DNA from: CAWUEZ02 sp963921355
GTDB taxonomy: Bacteria; Pseudomonadota; Alphaproteobacteria; Thalassobaculales; Thalassobaculaceae
Reading direction: 5' to 3'
Assembly (NCBI GenBank): GCA_963921355.3
Contig: OZ001190.1
Coordinates: forward strand, 2,852,001 to 2,916,000
Length of the DNA: 64,000 bases
Shown here one piece after another: positions 1 to 8,729 of the stretch. The notes beneath the pieces are model-generated. The model was not told the origin of the DNA, did no database searches, and saw only the letters and a program-made list of their open reading frames with translations. The position numbers were made by a program, and so were the translations under genes. Positions within the stretch are counted from its first letter, which is position 1, and every line of letters starts with the position of its first letter.

Positions 1-27
1 ACAAAGCTGATCGATGGCGGACTGTTC

Positions 28-963
28 CTAGGGATCGATCAGTTCCTGAAATGAGGGAGGATCCGCGCCGGCGCGGCCCACGCTCACGGCGGCCACTCTC
101 GCACCGAAGTCCAGGGCGCGACGAACTGCACCGCCGTCCGGCTTCGAGATCCGCTTTTTGTTCAAATGGCCGCTCCGAAGAAGCTCCGCCAGCACGCCGG
201 CGTTGAAGATGTCGCCGGCCCCTACGGTATCGACAACGTCGACGTTCTTGGCGGCACACTCGACGATCTCACCTCCTCTGAGATATCCGCTCGCCCCCTC
301 TGCGCCGCGGGTCACGATCACCAACGCAGGTCCACGCTCGGATAGGCTTTTAGCTTTCGCTGCCTGCGGACGATCCCCCGGATCGAGCCAATCCAGATCC
401 TCTTCGGATACCTTCACGATATCGGCAAGAGCGATCATGCGATCCAATCTCGTCAGAAAACGATCCCTGTCATCGATGAACCCCGGGCGGATGTTCGGGT
501 CGATCATCACCAGGCAACCAGATCCGTATCGCTCGAGCACCGCCGCATAGCTGTCCGCCGATGGCTCGCATGCCAAGCTTATTCCGCCGAAGTAAAGCAC
601 GGATACGGCAGGGGAAAGGTGCGGCAGGTCCTCGGTGCTCAGCATTCGGCCCGCAGAGCTCTCGTCGAAAAAGCTGTAGCTCGCTCGTCCGTCGACGAGG
701 ACCACGAAAGCAAGAGTCGTCGGGCGGCTGCTTGTGACGACATGAGAGGTGTCGACGTTCGACGCCTCCAGAGTCGCTTTCAATTGGTCGCCGAACATGT
801 CGTCGGACAGTCCGGTGAGCATGCCGACCGAGATCTCTAAGCGGCCCAAAGCAACCGCCGTGTTGAACACGGATCCTCCGGGATGGGGAACGAATCCAAG
901 ATCCCCCGACACCGTCGTCTCCGGGATCATATCGATCAACGCTTCGCCGCAGCACAGGATCAT
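28..963 (-). CDS. frk: PfkB-family fructokinase
   Basis: This is a ribokinase/PfkB-family sugar kinase of 311 residues, the usual length. It most likely phosphorylates fructose to fructose 6-phosphate in the cytoplasm. The N-terminus has the GEALIDMIP start typical of fructokinases, a GG-x-x-x-N substrate-binding segment lies at residues 29-34, and the C-terminal DTVGAGD signature at 245-251 supplies the anion hole and the catalytic Asp251. A GGAGAAGG ribosome site precedes the ATG. It is transcribed away from the regulator and transporter genes; fructose is the product of both downstream dehydrogenases, which supports the substrate. Ribokinase or 2-keto-3-deoxygluconate kinase activity cannot be excluded from sequence alone. 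Confidence 0.88.
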   Translation of the reverse strand: MILCCGEALIDMIPETTVSGDLGFVPHPGGSVFNTAVALGRLEISVGMLTGLSDDMFGDQLKATLEASNVDTSHVVTSSRPTTLAFVVLVDGRASYSFFDESSAGRMLSTEDLPHLSPAVSVLYFGGISLACEPSADSYAAVLERYGSGCLVMIDPNIRPGFIDDRDRFLTRLDRMIALADIVKVSEEDLDWLDPGDRPQAAKAKSLSERGPALVIVTRGAEGASGYLRGGEIVECAAKNVDVVDTVGAGDIFNAGVLAELLRSGHLNKKRISKPDGGAVRRALDFGARVAAVSVGRAGADPPSFQELIDP

Positions 964-1066
964 TCGGTATGGCCTTCTCCGTGGGGCGCCGCTTTCGTCG
1001 CTCCCCGGAACGACGATCGAGCCGAAGCCTGAGCATATGGTCTTCGCTGCCGCCGCGCCTCGATTA

Positions 1067-1080
1067 TTTGCGCGCGGAAA
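1067..1080. promoter_or_regulatory. Candidate LacI-type operator, frk/regulator intergenic
   Basis: The stretch TTTGCGCGCGGAAA is a near-palindrome with one mismatched pair, centred on CGCGCG. It lies in the divergent gap between the kinase and the regulator gene and resembles the perfect palindrome at 2204-2221. LacI-family proteins typically bind palindromes with a central CG, so this is a plausible weaker operator for the kinase or for autoregulation. This is an inference from symmetry and position. Confidence 0.45.
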
Positions 1081-1140
1081 GTTCTAGTGTTATCGTTTTG
1101 GCAAAATTGAATACTCGGAAAATATCCCCGCTCTCGACAA

Positions 1141-2190
1141 ATGACGAAGGTGCATGCCTTGAAAATTCCGAAGATTAAGAACATGCAAGAGTTTGCCGAC
1201 GTGAGCGGTATTTCAAGACCGACGGTTTCGAAATACTTCAATGATCCCAGCAGTGTCAGGGCCTCTACACGCGAAAAGATCGAGAAGGCGCTGGAAGCGT
1301 ATGATTATCGACCGAACATTTATGCAATCAATCAGAATCGTGCGCTGACGAAGAATGTCGGGATTGTCGTCCCCTTCCTGGCCGATCCCTTTTTTGTCGA
1401 GATCGCGCGCCAGATCGAACAACGCTGTATCGATGCCGGCTTCCGCCCGACGCTCTTCAGTTCTCACGGTGAACCTCACCTTGAGGTGGAAATCCTCGAC
1501 ATGCTCCGATCGTTCAAACCCGCTGGCGTCCTCCTGGCGCCGCTCGGCCGCGCGTCGAACCGGGAGGCGATCGAGAGATTTTGCGCCGACGTCCCGACGG
1601 TGCTTTTCGACAGCAATCTCGAAGGAATAGGCGCGGCCTTCGTGGGATCGGACAATTTCAGTTTCATATCGCAAACGGTAGAGTATCTCTGTCGAACGGG
1701 AGAGCCGCCGTGCTTCTTCGAGATGGCGACCCCGGCCAATCCAAACGCGAATAAGCGCCGAACCGCCTATCTCGACACGATGAACCGATTGGGTCTGGAG
1801 CCGTTGGTCCTCAAGATCGACGGCGAGGGTTGGGCGTTCGAGGAGATTGGACGACAAGGAACCTTCCGTATCCTCGACGAAGGTGGTTTTCCGACGAATA
1901 CGATCCTCTGCAGCAACGACCGGTTGGCCATTGGCCTGTTGTCGGCTTGCTATGAACGGGGTCTTCGGGTCGGGCGAGGCGGCGGCTGCGCGTTTCGCGT
2001 CGCCTCCAATGACGATCATCCGTTCTCGCGATTCACGTGTCCGTCGCTGACCACCGCCGCTCACGATTACGAGGCGGTCTCGACCCGCAGTGTCCAGATA
2101 CTGTCCGATCTGGTGAGGGCGGGCGGACACTTCCCCGAGCGAACCGAAGAACTGTTCCCGGCCCGGCTGGTTCTCCGAGAGTCGGCTTAA
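1141..2190 (+). CDS. LacI-family transcriptional regulator
   Basis: A 349-residue LacI/GalR-type repressor. The helix-turn-helix spans about residues 15-34 (MQEFADVSGISRPTVSKYF), followed by the hinge region to about residue 60 and a periplasmic-binding-protein-like sensor domain beginning at NVGIVVPFL. It sits between the divergent fructokinase and the ABC transporter genes, so it most likely controls the island in response to a polyol, fructose or a sugar phosphate. A perfect palindrome lies just downstream, ahead of smoE. The start chosen is the first ATG; a second in-frame ATG at codon 15 would begin exactly at the HTH, so the N-terminus is not certain. Confidence 0.9.
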   Translation: MTKVHALKIPKIKNMQEFADVSGISRPTVSKYFNDPSSVRASTREKIEKALEAYDYRPNIYAINQNRALTKNVGIVVPFLADPFFVEIARQIEQRCIDAGFRPTLFSSHGEPHLEVEILDMLRSFKPAGVLLAPLGRASNREAIERFCADVPTVLFDSNLEGIGAAFVGSDNFSFISQTVEYLCRTGEPPCFFEMATPANPNANKRRTAYLDTMNRLGLEPLVLKIDGEGWAFEEIGRQGTFRILDEGGFPTNTILCSNDRLAIGLLSACYERGLRVGRGGGCAFRVASNDDHPFSRFTCPSLTTAAHDYEAVSTRSVQILSDLVRAGGHFPERTEELFPARLVLRESA

Positions 2191-2203
2191 AGACTTCTAT
2201 AAA

Positions 2204-2221
2204 ATTTTACGCGCGTAAAAT
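2204..2221. promoter_or_regulatory. Perfect 18-bp palindromic operator before smoE
   Basis: ATTTTACGCGCGTAAAAT is a perfect 18-base palindrome between the end of the LacI-type gene and the smoE ribosome site. Its CGCGCG centre with A/T-rich arms has the layout of a LacI-family operator, and a related imperfect site lies at 1067-1080. It is the best candidate for the site through which the neighbouring regulator controls the transporter and dehydrogenase genes. Confidence 0.65.
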
Positions 2222-2291
2222 CTTGAATTGACGCCGAGTAGAGATTTTGGGAGCGTGCCCGATCAAAACAAAAATACCAGGGAGGACTGGA

Positions 2292-3596
2292 ATGCAGTTC
2301 AAGAATTTACTCGGGGCGGCAACCGCCCTGGCGCTATTTGCGACGACGCCCGCTCTCGCCCAAACCATAACGATCGCGACCGTCAACAACGGCGACATGA
2401 TCCGCATGCAGGGCTACACGGATCAGTTCACCGCCGACACCGGCATCAAAGTGGAGTGGGTAACACTCGAAGAGAATGTTCTTCGCCAGCGGGTTACGAC
2501 CGACATCACCACCAAGGGCGGTCAGTTTGACATCATGACGATCGGCATGTACGAGACGCCGATCTGGGGTGCCAACGGGTGGTTGGTTCCATTGAACGAC
2601 CTCAGCGCCGAGTACGACGTGGACGACATCCTGCCGGCCATGCGCGGCGGTCTGAGTCATGACGGCACTCTCTACGCCGCGCCCTTTTACGGCGAGAGTT
2701 CCATGGTCATGTATCGAACCGACCTGATGAAAAAGGCCGGCCTCGAGATGCCGACGGCGCCGACATGGGAGTTCATCCGCAAGGCGGCCATCGCCATGAC
2801 GGACCGCGCAAGCGATGTGAACGGCGTTTGCCTCCGCGGTAAGGCCGGTTGGGGCGAAGGCGGTGCTTTCATCACTGTAACGGCGAACTCGTTCGGCGCA
2901 CGCTGGTTCGACGAGGACTGGAACGCCCAGTTCGATCAACCCGAATGGGCCGCGGCACTGAACTTCTATGTGGATCTCATGAAGCAGGCGGGCCCTCCGG
3001 GCTACTCGACCAACGGCTTCAACGAGAACCTGTCGTTGTTCCAGCAGGGCAAGTGCGGAATGTGGATCGACGCCACCGTCGCCGCCTCCTTCGTGACCAA
3101 CCCCAAGGACTCGAGCGTCGCCGACAAGGTCGGATTTGCGCTCGCGCCGGATACCGGCCTCGGCAAGCGTTCCAATTGGTTGTGGGCTTGGGCCCTGGCC
3201 ATCCCTGCGGGCACGAAGCAGGAAGCCGCCGCCAAGACGTTCATCGAGTGGGCGACGTCAAAGGAGTACATCGAACTCGTTGCGGCCAAGGAAGGCTGGG
3301 CGAACGTGCCCCCGGGTGCTCGGACGTCGCTGTATGCGAACCCCGAGTATCAGAAGGTGTCGTTTGCCAAGATGACCCTCGACTCGATCAACGCGGCCGA
3401 CCCGACGAATCCGACGGTAAAGCCGGTGCCCTATGTCGGCATCCAGTTCGTGGCCATCCCTGAGTTCGCCGGGATTGCGACCGAGGTCAGCCAGGAGTTC
3501 TCGGCGGCCTATGCCGGACAGCAGTCGGTCGAGGACGCCTTGGCTAAGGCGCAGGCGCTCACCAACGACGCCATGGAAGCAGCCGGGTACCGCTAA
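2292..3596 (+). CDS. smoE: Polyol ABC transporter substrate-binding protein
   Basis: A periplasmic solute-binding protein of ABC family 1, about 434 residues. The first 24 residues (charged start, LLGAATALALFATTPALAQ) form a signal peptide ending in an AxA-type cleavage site. The start chosen is the ATG with a GGGAGG ribosome site at 2280-2285; an upstream in-frame start at 2247 would put non-signal residues in front of the signal peptide. The pairing with sorbitol and mannitol dehydrogenases downstream matches the smo polyol operon described in Rhodobacter sphaeroides, so sorbitol and/or mannitol are the probable ligands. A stable hairpin follows before the permease gene. Confidence 0.88.
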   Translation: MQFKNLLGAATALALFATTPALAQTITIATVNNGDMIRMQGYTDQFTADTGIKVEWVTLEENVLRQRVTTDITTKGGQFDIMTIGMYETPIWGANGWLVPLNDLSAEYDVDDILPAMRGGLSHDGTLYAAPFYGESSMVMYRTDLMKKAGLEMPTAPTWEFIRKAAIAMTDRASDVNGVCLRGKAGWGEGGAFITVTANSFGARWFDEDWNAQFDQPEWAAALNFYVDLMKQAGPPGYSTNGFNENLSLFQQGKCGMWIDATVAASFVTNPKDSSVADKVGFALAPDTGLGKRSNWLWAWALAIPAGTKQEAAAKTFIEWATSKEYIELVAAKEGWANVPPGARTSLYANPEYQKVSFAKMTLDSINAADPTNPTVKPVPYVGIQFVAIPEFAGIATEVSQEFSAAYAGQQSVEDALAKAQALTNDAMEAAGYR

Positions 3597-3611
3597 CGCG
3601 TCCACCCGGAT

Positions 3612-3638
3612 CGGGGGGCGGCGGCTCGCCGCTCCCCG
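3612..3638 (+). other. Stem-loop between smoE and smoF
   Basis: A 12-bp stem (one G-T wobble, otherwise perfect) with loop GCT is formed by 3612-3623 and 3627-3638. It is not followed by a T run, so it is unlikely to be a full terminator. Intercistronic hairpins of this kind after binding-protein genes protect the upstream message and lower expression of the permease genes; that role here is an inference. Confidence 0.6.
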
Positions 3639-3696
3639 CGCTTCGCCCCACAATCGGGTCGAGAACGGTCCCGTCCGTCAACTTAGGGAGGGTGTC

Positions 3697-4575
3697 ATGG
3701 CCACGCAGCATGCGCGCTCGGCAGCCCGACTCATGATGGCGCCCGCAGTGGTGCTGCTCTTGGGCTGGATGCTCGTCCCGTTGACGATGACATTGTACTT
3801 CTCCTTCACGAAGTACCTTCCGCTGAGAGGCGACTCCTTGGACCGCGGCCTTGATTGGGTCGGTTTCGCCAACTACGCACGCTTCCTCGGATCCAGCTCC
3901 TTCTGGCCGAGCGTCCAGGCGACATTGATCATCGTCGGCGGCGTCCTGATCGTAACGGTCGTTCTGGGTATTCTTCTGGCGATCCTCCTTGACCAGCCGT
4001 TCTGGGGGCAAGGGATCGTCCGCCTCCTGGTCATTGCGCCTTTCTTCGTCATGCCCACCGTGTCGGCGTTGGTATGGAAGAACATGTTCATGGATCCGGT
4101 GAACGGGATCCTTGCCCATTTATGGCGTTTCTTCGGAGCGCAACCGGTATCGTGGCTGTCGGACGCATCCGTGCAATCGATCGTCTTGATCGTCTCATGG
4201 CAATGGCTGCCGTTCGCCACACTCATTCTCTTGACGGCGATCCAGTCTCTCAACAGCGAGCAGTTGGAGGCGGCTGAAATGGACGGCGCCTCGCCGTTGG
4301 AGAGGTTTTGGCACATCGTCCTTCCGCATCTCTCCCGCGCCATAACCATCGTCGTCCTGATCCAGACGATCTTCTTGCTGTCGATCTTCGCCGAGATCTT
4401 CGTGACGACGGGCGGAGCGTTCGGCACCCGGACACTGACCTACTTGATCTTCCAACGTGTGGTCGACAGCCAGAACATCGGTCTGGGATCGGCGGGCGGT
4501 GTCTACGCCATCATCCTCGCCAACATCGTTGCGTTCTTTCTGATGCGCATCGTCGGCAGCAATCTGGATCGGTAG
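3697..4575 (+). CDS. smoF: Polyol ABC transporter permease, first subunit
   Basis: A 292-residue inner-membrane permease of the MalF/UgpA type with about six hydrophobic segments, the first at roughly residues 13-33. The cytoplasmic EAA loop that contacts the ATPase is visible as EQLEAAEMDGASPLERFW near residue 190. The start is the ATG after a GGGAGGGTGTC ribosome site at 3686-3696; a longer in-frame reading that extends into the smoE coding region has no such site. It lies 100 bases after smoE and 9 bases before the second permease. Confidence 0.9.
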   Translation: MATQHARSAARLMMAPAVVLLLGWMLVPLTMTLYFSFTKYLPLRGDSLDRGLDWVGFANYARFLGSSSFWPSVQATLIIVGGVLIVTVVLGILLAILLDQPFWGQGIVRLLVIAPFFVMPTVSALVWKNMFMDPVNGILAHLWRFFGAQPVSWLSDASVQSIVLIVSWQWLPFATLILLTAIQSLNSEQLEAAEMDGASPLERFWHIVLPHLSRAITIVVLIQTIFLLSIFAEIFVTTGGAFGTRTLTYLIFQRVVDSQNIGLGSAGGVYAIILANIVAFFLMRIVGSNLDR

Positions 4576-4584
4576 GGCACAGAG

Positions 4585-5415
4585 ATGGCACGCGAAATCA
4601 CCACCCGTCGCAAGATCGCCACGACCGCGGTCGCCTGGGCCATCGGGCTGCTGATCTTCTTTCCGATCTACTGGACGATCCTGACGAGCTTCAAAACGGA
4701 AGCCCAGGCCATCAACGATCCGCCGCTGTTCCTGTTCTTCGATTGGACGTTGGAGAACTACGCCGTCGTCCAGGATAGGTCGGATTACATGCGGTTCCTT
4801 TGGAACTCGGTGATCCTCGCAGGTGGCTCGACGCTGATCGGCATCCTGGTCGCGGTGCCGGCCGCTTGGTCGATGGCGTTCGTCCCTTCCCGACGAACGA
4901 AGGATATTCTGCTGTGGATGCTGTCCACCAAGATGCTTCCCGCCGTCGGCGTGCTCTATCCGATTTCCCTGCTGTTCGTGCATTTCGGCCTGTTGGATAC
5001 CAGGGCCGGTCTGATCGCTGTCCTGATGCTGATCAACCTGCCGATCATCGTCTGGATGCTCTACACCTACTTCAAGGAAATCCCCGTCGACATCCTCGAA
5101 GCGGCCCGAATGGATGGCGCCGGATTGCGCGAGGAAATCCTGTACGTCCTGACTCCGATGGCGGTGCCGGGCATCGCTTCCACGATATTGTTGAACTTCA
5201 TTCTCGCCTGGAACGAAGCGTTTTGGACCCTGAACCTGACGGCGGCGAACGCAGGGCCCCTGACCGCGTTCATCGCCAGCTACTCCAGTCCCGAAGGCCT
5301 GTTCTTCGCGAAACTCAGTGCGGCGTCGACAATGGCGATCGCACCGATCCTGATCCTCGGCTGGTTCAGTCAGAAACAACTCGTGCGAGGCCTGACCTTC
5401 GGCGCGGTGAAGTGA
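4585..5415 (+). CDS. smoG: Polyol ABC transporter permease, second subunit
   Basis: A 276-residue permease of the MalG/UgpE type that pairs with SmoF to form the channel. It has an N-terminal membrane segment (IGLLIFFPIYWTILTSF) and a matching EAA loop, DILEAARMDGAGLREE, near residues 170-185. The C-terminus ends in the usual short basic segment (KQLVRGLTFGAVK). It begins 9 bases after smoF and is followed 10 bases later by the ATPase gene, with a GAGGAAGTTGCG spacer, so all are one transcript. Confidence 0.9.
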   Translation: MAREITTRRKIATTAVAWAIGLLIFFPIYWTILTSFKTEAQAINDPPLFLFFDWTLENYAVVQDRSDYMRFLWNSVILAGGSTLIGILVAVPAAWSMAFVPSRRTKDILLWMLSTKMLPAVGVLYPISLLFVHFGLLDTRAGLIAVLMLINLPIIVWMLYTYFKEIPVDILEAARMDGAGLREEILYVLTPMAVPGIASTILLNFILAWNEAFWTLNLTAANAGPLTAFIASYSSPEGLFFAKLSAASTMAIAPILILGWFSQKQLVRGLTFGAVK

Positions 5416-5425
5416 GGAAGTTGCG

Positions 5426-6430
5426 ATGGGACGTATCGTTCTCGATAAGGTGACGAAGGCGTTCGGTGACGTAACTGTCATTCCACCTCTGGACCTCGAG
5501 ATAGAGGATGGCGAATTCGTCGTCTTCGTCGGCCCGTCAGGGTGCGGAAAGTCGACATTGTTGCGGCTCATCGCAGGCTTGGAGGACGTGTCCGGCGGCA
5601 CGATCCGCATCGACGGCGGCGACATGACGACGGTTCCTCCGGCGAAACGCGGGCTTGCCATGGTGTTTCAGTCGTACGCCCTCTATCCGCACATGACCGT
5701 CCGAAAGAACATCGCCTTTCCCCTTCGAATGGCGAAGCTCGACACGGCGGAACAAGATCGACGAGTCGAGCAGGCGGCAAGCGTCCTGAACCTGACGGAC
5801 TATCTCGATCGCCGTCCGGCGCAGCTATCCGGTGGTCAGCGTCAACGGGTCGCGATCGGACGCGCTATCGTCCGCGAACCTGGCGCTTTCCTGTTCGACG
5901 AGCCGCTGTCCAACCTGGACGCGGCCCTTCGCGTGGGGATGCGACTGGAGATATCCGAGCTTCACAAGCGTCTGGCGACGACGATGATCTACGTCACCCA
6001 CGACCAAGTCGAAGCCATGACGATGGCGGACAAAATCGTGGTTCTGCAATCCGGCTTCATCGAGCAGGTTGGGAGTCCGCTGGAACTCTACCGCCGGCCT
6101 CGGAACACATTCGTCGCGGGCTTCATCGGATCACCGAAGATGAATCTCATCGACGGCGCCGAAGCCGAGAGACATGGGGCCGCGACCATCGGCATTCGAC
6201 CGGAGCACTTGGACATCTCCGGTACCGCCGGGATGTGGAAGGGCAGCGTCGGCGTATCCGAGCATCTCGGCTCCGACACGTTCTTTCATGTTCAGAGCGA
6301 CGTGTCGTCGGCCCCTCTTACGGTTCGCGCAGCAGGCGAAGTCGACATGGCCTACGGATCGGAGTTGTATCTGACGCCACGAGAGGAGCACCTGCATCGG
6401 TTCGATCGAGACGGTCTCCGTATCGAATGA
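5426..6430 (+). CDS. smoK: Polyol ABC transporter ATP-binding protein
   Basis: A 334-residue ATPase of the MalK/UgpC class that drives the SmoEFG importer. The Walker A motif GPSGCGKST, the signature LSGGQRQRVAIGRA, Walker B FLFDEPLSNLDA and the switch histidine in YVTHDQVEAMTMAD are all present in order. The region after about residue 235 is the OB-fold regulatory domain of this class, with IGIRPEHL recognisable. Its stop overlaps the next start as ATGA (6427-6430), implying translational coupling to smoS. Confidence 0.93.
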   Translation: MGRIVLDKVTKAFGDVTVIPPLDLEIEDGEFVVFVGPSGCGKSTLLRLIAGLEDVSGGTIRIDGGDMTTVPPAKRGLAMVFQSYALYPHMTVRKNIAFPLRMAKLDTAEQDRRVEQAASVLNLTDYLDRRPAQLSGGQRQRVAIGRAIVREPGAFLFDEPLSNLDAALRVGMRLEISELHKRLATTMIYVTHDQVEAMTMADKIVVLQSGFIEQVGSPLELYRRPRNTFVAGFIGSPKMNLIDGAEAERHGAATIGIRPEHLDISGTAGMWKGSVGVSEHLGSDTFFHVQSDVSSAPLTVRAAGEVDMAYGSELYLTPREEHLHRFDRDGLRIE

Positions 6431-7200
6431 AAAGGCTCGAGGGAAAGGCGGCGCTCATAACCGGCGCCGCACGGGGAATTGGTCGAGCCTTTGCCGAAGC
6501 CTATCTTCGCGAGGGCGCGCGTGTCGCAATCGCCGATATCGACGTCGCCCGAGCGCGGGAAACCGCGACGCAGCTCGGCGGACGGACCCTCGCGATCGAC
6601 ATGGACGTGACGGACCAGGCCGATATTGATCGCGCCGTCGACGAAACCGTGTCGGCATTCGGTGCCGTCGACATTCTGATCAACAACGCCGCCGTTTTCA
6701 CAGCGGCGCCGATCGTAGAGATCGACCGCTCCGACTACCGGAAAGTGTTCGACATCAATGTCAGCGGAACGCTGTTCACCATGCAGGCCGTTGCCCGTCA
6801 CATGAAGGAACGCGGCCGTGGCGGAAAGATCATCAACATGGCGAGCCAGGCGGGCCGTCGGGGGGAAGCGCTCGTCGCCGTCTATTGCGCGACCAAGGCG
6901 GCGGTCATCAGCCTGACGCAATCGGCGGGGCTCGACCTGATCAAATACGGCATCAATGTCAACGCGATCGCACCCGGTGTCGTCGACGGTGAGCACTGGG
7001 ACGGCGTCGATGCCTATTTCTCCAAGCTGGAGGATAAGCCGATCGGAAGGAAGAAAGAGGAAGTTGCACGAGGCGTTCCTTTTGGCCGGATGGGACGCGC
7101 CGATGACCTGACCGGAATGGCGGTATTCCTGGCGAGCGACGAGGCGAACTACGTCGTCGGGCAATGTTACAACGTGGACGGGGGACAATGGCTGAGTTGA
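6427..7200 (+). CDS. smoS: Sorbitol dehydrogenase, SDR family
   Basis: A 257-residue classical short-chain dehydrogenase. It carries the NAD-binding TGAARGIG motif at the N-terminus, NNAA in the core, and the catalytic Ser in INMAS with Tyr and Lys in YCATK. Length and operon position match SmoS of Rhodobacter, which oxidises D-sorbitol to fructose with NAD. Galactitol or L-iditol oxidation is also known for this group. The start is fixed by the ATGA overlap with smoK; the mtlK start lies inside its last codons. Confidence 0.88.
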   Translation: MKRLEGKAALITGAARGIGRAFAEAYLREGARVAIADIDVARARETATQLGGRTLAIDMDVTDQADIDRAVDETVSAFGAVDILINNAAVFTAAPIVEIDRSDYRKVFDINVSGTLFTMQAVARHMKERGRGGKIINMASQAGRRGEALVAVYCATKAAVISLTQSAGLDLIKYGINVNAIAPGVVDGEHWDGVDAYFSKLEDKPIGRKKEEVARGVPFGRMGRADDLTGMAVFLASDEANYVVGQCYNVDGGQWLS

Positions 7201-8729
7201 TCTCAAGAGGTCAGCCGGTGAAGTCGCCCGTTCGGCTGTCCGACGCGACATTGAAGGACCTTCCAGCGAACATCCGACGCCCCGACTACGACAGACGATC
7301 GCTCACGCCGGGGATCGTCCACATCGGGCTGGGCAATTTCCATCGTGCCCATCAAGGATGGTATTTGCATCGTCTCATGCAGTCGGGGCGAGCCATGGAT
7401 TGGGCGGTCCTTGGCGCCGGAGTCCGACCCGCCGACGTTGCGATGCGCGGCAAGCTTCAAGCCCAAGACTATCTGACAACCCTGATCGAACTCGCCCCGA
7501 CGGGGATCTCGGCTGAGGTTTCCGGAAGCATGATCGATTATGTCCCGATCGAGCCCGCGAACCGACCGCTTGTCGAGGCAATGACCCGCCCGTCTGTCCG
7601 GATCGTCTCACTGACCGTGACCGAAGGAGGATATTTCTCCGATCAGACTTCGGGTGGTCTTGATATCGGCCATCCCGACATAGTCCACGATGCCGCCCAT
7701 CCCGATCGACCGCGGACCGCTTTCGGGGCCATCGTCGCGGCCCTCAGGGCGCGCCGTGATGCGGGATACGGCCCTTTCTCCGCGCAGAGTTGCGACAATC
7801 TGGTCGGCAATGGAGACGTCCTGCGAAGGACTGTCCTGTCGCTCGCTCGACTATCCGACCCGACCTTGGCGGATTGGATCGAAGCCAACGCCTCTTTTCC
7901 AAACTCCATGGTGGACTGCATCGTGCCCGCGACCGGAGAGGCCGAACGATCGTTGGCTCGCGCCGAAGGCGTCGAAGATGCGGCGCCGGTCACCCATGAG
8001 AACTTTCGCCAATGGGTGATCGAAGACGACTTCTGTGCCGGGAGACCGGATTGGGACCGCGTGGGCGCCACATTCTCGAACCGTGTCCACGATTTCGAAG
8101 TTATGAAAATCCGCGTCCTGAACGCGGGTCACCAGATCCTCGCGAATGTCGGTGAGATCGTGGGATGTCGAACGATCGCCGCCTGCATGGAGGACTCGTC
8201 GATCTCGGCATTCTTTCACAAGGTGCAAACCGACGAGATCATCCCCCATGTCGGCGCGGTCCCGGGTATGTCTCCCAGCGAATATCTGGAGGTCATTCGT
8301 CACCGCTTTTCCAATCCTTCGATCGGCGACACGACGAGGCGCGTGGCTTTCGACGGTTCCGCACGTCATGTCGGCTTCCTATTGCCGACCATCAAGGACG
8401 CGATCGCGGCAGGCGCTTCGATCGAAGGGCTGGCGTTGGTCGAAGCGCTTTGGGCTCGGATGTGCTTCGGGTATCGCGAGGATGGGAGTCTTATCGAACC
8501 GAACGACCCGGTGTGGAATGATCTCGTCCGATCCGCCGAGGCGGCGAAGGAACACCCGGGGGCCTGGTTCGACCAGCGTCAATTCTACGGCGATTTGTCC
8601 AAGAACGACCGGTTTCGCAACGCGTTCTCACATTGGCTTGCGAGACTCTGGAAGGACGGTGCAAGAGCGACCCTCGGCGAGTATACGCGATCGGCGCCGG
8701 CATCGAGGCGGCGAAGCCAGGGCGAGTAG
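7188..8729 (+). CDS. mtlK: Mannitol 2-dehydrogenase
   Basis: A 513-residue long-chain polyol dehydrogenase that oxidises D-mannitol to fructose with NAD. The N-terminal domain opens the Rossmann fold at IVHIGLGNFHRAHQGWYLH. The catalytic K-x4-N-x2-H motif of mannitol 2-dehydrogenases is seen as KIRVLNAGH, in the middle of the protein. The start chosen (7188) overlaps the smoS end by 13 bases and has a GGACGGGGGAC ribosome site inside smoS; an earlier in-frame start at 7164 is possible. D-arabinitol or D-altronate relatives exist in this family, but the context favours mannitol. Confidence 0.9.
   Translation: MAELISRGQPVKSPVRLSDATLKDLPANIRRPDYDRRSLTPGIVHIGLGNFHRAHQGWYLHRLMQSGRAMDWAVLGAGVRPADVAMRGKLQAQDYLTTLIELAPTGISAEVSGSMIDYVPIEPANRPLVEAMTRPSVRIVSLTVTEGGYFSDQTSGGLDIGHPDIVHDAAHPDRPRTAFGAIVAALRARRDAGYGPFSAQSCDNLVGNGDVLRRTVLSLARLSDPTLADWIEANASFPNSMVDCIVPATGEAERSLARAEGVEDAAPVTHENFRQWVIEDDFCAGRPDWDRVGATFSNRVHDFEVMKIRVLNAGHQILANVGEIVGCRTIAACMEDSSISAFFHKVQTDEIIPHVGAVPGMSPSEYLEVIRHRFSNPSIGDTTRRVAFDGSARHVGFLLPTIKDAIAAGASIEGLALVEALWARMCFGYREDGSLIEPNDPVWNDLVRSAEAAKEHPGAWFDQRQFYGDLSKNDRFRNAFSHWLARLWKDGARATLGEYTRSAPASRRRSQGE

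Noticed and set aside
2247..2291. Upstream start for smoE adding 15 residues
   Set aside because: It would place polar residues before the signal peptide, and GGGAGG is correctly spaced only for the ATG at 2292.
4195..5661. Minus-strand frame of 488 codons opposite smoF, smoG and smoK
   Set aside because: Antisense to three genes with clear transporter motifs; composition is Gln/Asp/Arg/His-rich shadow sequence.
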